Source: an uncultured Collinsella sp. (GTDB taxonomy: Bacteria; Actinomycetota; Coriobacteriia; Coriobacteriales; Coriobacteriaceae). From it: DNA of 7,310 bases. The translations under genes and the position numbers were made by a program. The first letter of the stretch is position 1; the number at the start of each line of letters is the position of its first letter. Under the pieces are notes generated by a model. It saw only the letters and a list, made by a program, of their open reading frames with translations, ran no database searches and was not told the origin of the DNA. Location: positions 1 through 7,310 of the forward strand of contig CALBOJ010000024.1 in NCBI GenBank assembly GCA_937896835.1, written 5' to 3'. Below are positions 4,813 through 7,310 of the stretch, piece after piece.

Positions 4813-7310
4813 ATGAAAGCGAATTCGGACAAATCTAAGCAGAGTAATGAAGCGACGCGCCGTGTACTGGCAGGCGTATTGTGCGGAGCCTCCGTTTTGA
4901 GCCTGGTACTGTCGCTCGTCATGCCTCCGATCTCGCAGGCCATTGCCAACGATGCCCAGGCGGTTTCTACCGAGGAAACTGTGATGGGGGGGGGTTCCTC
5001 AAGTGAGTCTACTGATGTAGACAACACCAACAACGGGGATACCGAAAACCAGAATAGTGACGCTATCGAAGGTGGCGACGATAGCCAGCCTGAGGAGCAG
5101 CCCGAGGAAGAGCAACAGAACGAGGGTACAACGACTTCGGATGGTGAAACCGTTGTTACGGCTGCGGAAAACGAGCAGGCTAAAACGGCATCCGATGAGA
5201 TGATAGATAGCGCGAGTAAGCTGAAAGAAAAGCTGGGGAACGCGAGCGGCACTGCCAACTTTATGCTTACGGAAGATATTGATCTTACGAATGATAATGA
5301 TAACAATAAGACAATTCAGCTCGGCAATGACGGTAGCAATATCACGCTGGATCTAAACGGCCATAAGATTAAGTATGCGAGTAATGGTCAGCCTCTGTTC
5401 AATATCACCGGTGGCGCGACGCTGACCGTCAAGGACGGCACGCAAACCGCTCCGACAGAGCCCCCGGTTAATCAAGAAAAAATGAACGGCAATCTCGCTT
5501 CAATGGAATGCGACGAATCCAACATCCCGAACAAACTTACCTACTACGTAACCGAATCGGTCGCAAAAGGAACCGGTACAACTGAGACCCTTAAAGAGTA
5601 TAAGGTTGATATCAAGGGTGCTATTGTGGCATGCGGTGACCATCCCAACCTGAGGCTCGTTAATCTCTACAAAACTGGCGGCAAGGTCGGTACGTTTAAC
5701 CTCGAGAGTGGCGCGATCACGCAACAGCAAAATAGCAGAGATCAAAATAACAGTGTTAATAACCGTGTTAGCAGTTTGGTTTATGCCGAGGAGGATTCTA
5801 CCGTCAATATGAGCGGTGGCTACGTTTGCGGTGCAACCTCTATGGGCCATGGCGCAGGCATCGAACTTGGCATCAAGAACGGCAAAGGCGCGACTCTTAA
5901 CCTCACCGGTGGCGTGATCGCGGGCAACTACGCTCCCGAAGGCGGCGGCGTGTACGCTGACGGCTCTACAATCAACATGACTGGCGATACGACTGGCGGC
6001 ACAATTTCCGGTAACGGTACATTCGAGGATCGGTCGGGTTTTGGCGCGGGAATTTGTGCTAAGGACTCCATGGTGACCATTTTGAATGGTTACATTACTA
6101 ACAATAAATATCAGCGCTACGATGAAAGTCACAAGGGTAACGGTTGCCACGGTGGTGGCGGCATTGCTGCCTTTAGCAAGGATTCTGGACAGAGAAAAGG
6201 CAGTCTGGTTATTAGCGGCGGCTACATCACGGGCAACTACTCTGCCGAGGCTGGCGGCGGCGTTTATGCTGGCGCTTGGAATCAAGCTCTTTCCGGGTTT
6301 ACGTTTTCTGGTGGAATCATCGCCAGCAATGTGGCGCAAAACTCGGAGGGCGGCGGTATCCGTATCTCTGCGCCTACTGAGAGCGTGTTCAACGTTCCTA
6401 TTGGCACTAAGGCATATATCACCAACAACAAAACCAATACAGACAACGACTGGGGCGGCGGTGGCGTATTCGTCCAGGGTAGTAGTGACCAAGGCATTAA
6501 ATCGGCGAGCCTCAATATATATAACGCGCTGATTACCAACAATCATGCCAATGGCTTTGGCGGCGGGTTTGCCGCTTGCCCGACTGGTAAGACTGCCATT
6601 ACCGATACCAATGGCATCGCGATTTTCGGTAATTCTGACGGTAAACCTGACGGTAATGGTTATAACCGATCGGGTGGCACACACGAAAAGACCGATGACA
6701 AGGATAAAGATAAAGGCGGCGAAATAACTGGAGACTTTATAACAGCCGGTCACCAGGATCTTTTTCTTATTCGCGATAGTAAAAACGCTGAATCGCTGCC
6801 GTATATCGCTGCCGTAACAGGTCAGATGCTTGGTGGCGGTGCTGCCAACTGGACGGGCACGATCGACAATACACCAACGTCTATCGGCAAGTACGAGGGC
6901 GCCCAAGCTAAGTACATGATTGGCCTAAGGTCCGACTCGTCCGTTGATGATCAAAATGTCGCTAAAGGGCTGGCTTCGTTATATATCACGGGCAACGAAT
7001 CCAACGTCCACGGTGGCGGAATCATGACCAACGGCGACGTAATCGCTGGCTCCACCACGCAGGTGAGTGTGTATCCCAAGATGAAGCTCAACGGCATTAA
7101 GGCACTGACGGGTCGCAAGCTTGATGCGAGAGAATTCAAGTTTCAGCTCTTGAAGCCGGGCAAGGGTGGTAAGGCCCCTAGCTTTAATGATGGCAAATTG
7201 CAGCTCAATGACTGCTCGGTGTTCGATACGGTGGAAAACGATGAGAAAGGATATTTCACCTTTGATCTGGGTGAAGTTTATGCCGATGACGCTCTTGTTT
7301 ACTACTTGGT
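4813..7310 (+). CDS. Large secreted surface protein: beta-helix-like repeats plus pilin-type isopeptide domain (3' end outside window)
   Basis: This frame is open for 832 codons to the window edge. ATG 4813 follows AGGAG (4802-4806) by 6 bases. Residues 6-17 are basic and 18-40 hydrophobic, with AIA (43-45) or AQA (48-50) as likely signal-peptidase sites. Residues 52-125 are an acidic Asp/Glu/Asn/Gln/Ser/Thr-rich linker. From about 150 to 590 run beta-helix-like repeats with an I-x-x-N and GGG-[IV]-x-[AV] pattern (for example 364-382, 467-486, 498-518, 530-554, 569-588), and a last unit at 723-739. Residues 751-832 match the start of a Spy0128/FctA-type pilin domain (GIKALTGRKL, then EFKFQLL, VENDEKGYFTF), which normally forms a Lys-Asn isopeptide bond. 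The bonding Asn and any LPXTG anchor would lie beyond the window. The likely role is a cell-wall-anchored adhesin; the ligand is unknown. Its base composition is less GC-rich than the upstream genes, and a G9 tract occurs at codons 58-61. Confidence 0.85.
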   Translation, partial: MKANSDKSKQSNEATRRVLAGVLCGASVLSLVLSLVMPPISQAIANDAQAVSTEETVMGGGSSSESTDVDNTNNGDTENQNSDAIEGGDDSQPEEQPEEEQQNEGTTTSDGETVVTAAENEQAKTASDEMIDSASKLKEKLGNASGTANFMLTEDIDLTNDNDNNKTIQLGNDGSNITLDLNGHKIKYASNGQPLFNITGGATLTVKDGTQTAPTEPPVNQEKMNGNLASMECDESNIPNKLTYYVTESVAKGTGTTETLKEYKVDIKGAIVACGDHPNLRLVNLYKTGGKVGTFNLESGAITQQQNSRDQNNSVNNRVSSLVYAEEDSTVNMSGGYVCGATSMGHGAGIELGIKNGKGATLNLTGGVIAGNYAPEGGGVYADGSTINMTGDTTGGTISGNGTFEDRSGFGAGICAKDSMVTILNGYITNNKYQRYDESHKGNGCHGGGGIAAFSKDSGQRKGSLVISGGYITGNYSAEAGGGVYAGAWNQALSGFTFSGGIIASNVAQNSEGGGIRISAPTESVFNVPIGTKAYITNNKTNTDNDWGGGGVFVQGSSDQGIKSASLNIYNALITNNHANGFGGGFAACPTGKTAITDTNGIAIFGNSDGKPDGNGYNRSGGTHEKTDDKDKDKGGEITGDFITAGHQDLFLIRDSKNAESLPYIAAVTGQMLGGGAANWTGTIDNTPTSIGKYEGAQAKYMIGLRSDSSVDDQNVAKGLASLYITGNESNVHGGGIMTNGDVIAGSTTQVSVYPKMKLNGIKALTGRKLDAREFKFQLLKPGKGGKAPSFNDGKLQLNDCSVFDTVENDEKGYFTFDLGEVYADDALVYYL
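4986..4994 (+). repeat. Nine-G homopolymer tract inside the surface-protein gene
   Basis: Nine consecutive G bases encode the end of Met58 and Gly59-61, shortly after the predicted signal peptide. Such tracts slip during replication. Losing one G moves the frame to TAG at 5018-5020; gaining one moves it to TGA at 5004-5006. Either change would end the protein at about 60-70 residues, leaving only the signal peptide and a stub. Confidence 0.9.

Noticed and set aside
4870..4887. A lipoprotein signal ending at Cys24 of the surface protein
   Set aside because: The residues before the Cys (AGVL) do not fit a lipobox, and the hydrophobic stretch continues past it to ordinary AxA-type cleavage sites.
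5500..6906. A 468-codon open frame on the minus strand opposite the surface-protein gene
   Set aside because: The + strand frame has a signal peptide, regular repeats, a ribosome binding site and a recognisable C-terminal domain. The minus frame shows no family pattern and is a by-product of the repetitive Gly/Asn/Thr codons.
5770..7030. The glycine-rich repeats as a CRISPR array or DNA satellite
   Set aside because: The periodicity is at the protein level. The DNA of the repeat units diverges and is read in one continuous frame, with no identical direct repeats or regular spacers.

Overview
The window looks like a chromosomal segment from a high-GC Gram-positive anaerobe. The best guess is a gut coriobacterium such as Collinsella. 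This rests on the GC-rich genes, the molybdenum-cofactor gene arrangement and a Gram-positive pilin-type isopeptide domain on a secreted protein; it is an inference, not proof. All genes read on the + strand.

Region by region: (1) 2-406 is the 3' end of moaA, followed 4 bases later by a moaC-mobB fusion (411-1709). Together they cover the first step of molybdenum cofactor synthesis (cPMP formation) and a late step (guanylylation to MGD). (2) 1708-1974 is an intergenic control region. It holds two stacked hairpin terminators, a palindrome lying across a plausible promoter, and a strongly folded leader in front of the next gene. (3) 1975-3261 encodes a 12-TM major facilitator superfamily transporter, probably an exporter of unknown substrate. 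(4) 3262-3401 is a cluster of inverted repeats: a perfect 19-bp stem with a palindromic core, a GC hairpin, and a second near-identical copy of the terminator hairpin seen at 1768. (5) 3486-4307 encodes a Cof-type HAD phosphatase, followed by a decayed third copy of the same hairpin. (6) 4354-4812 is a gene-free, AT-rich stretch ending in a promoter and a short inverted repeat. (7) 4813 to the window end is the N-terminal 832 residues of a large secreted surface protein: signal peptide, acidic linker, about ten right-handed beta-helix-like repeats, then the start of a streptococcal pilin-type (FctA/Spy0128-like) isopeptide domain. Its 3' end, probably with a sortase signal, is outside the window.

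The most interesting point is a run of nine G residues at 4986-4994, inside the surface-protein gene just after the signal peptide. A one-base gain or loss there puts the frame into a stop within 4 to 9 codons. That is the layout expected of a slipped-strand ON/OFF switch for a surface adhesin. Other points of interest are the MoaC-MobB fusion, a ribosome binding site that doubles as the codons for MoaA's functional C-terminal Gly-Gly, and a recurring hairpin element found after three consecutive genes.
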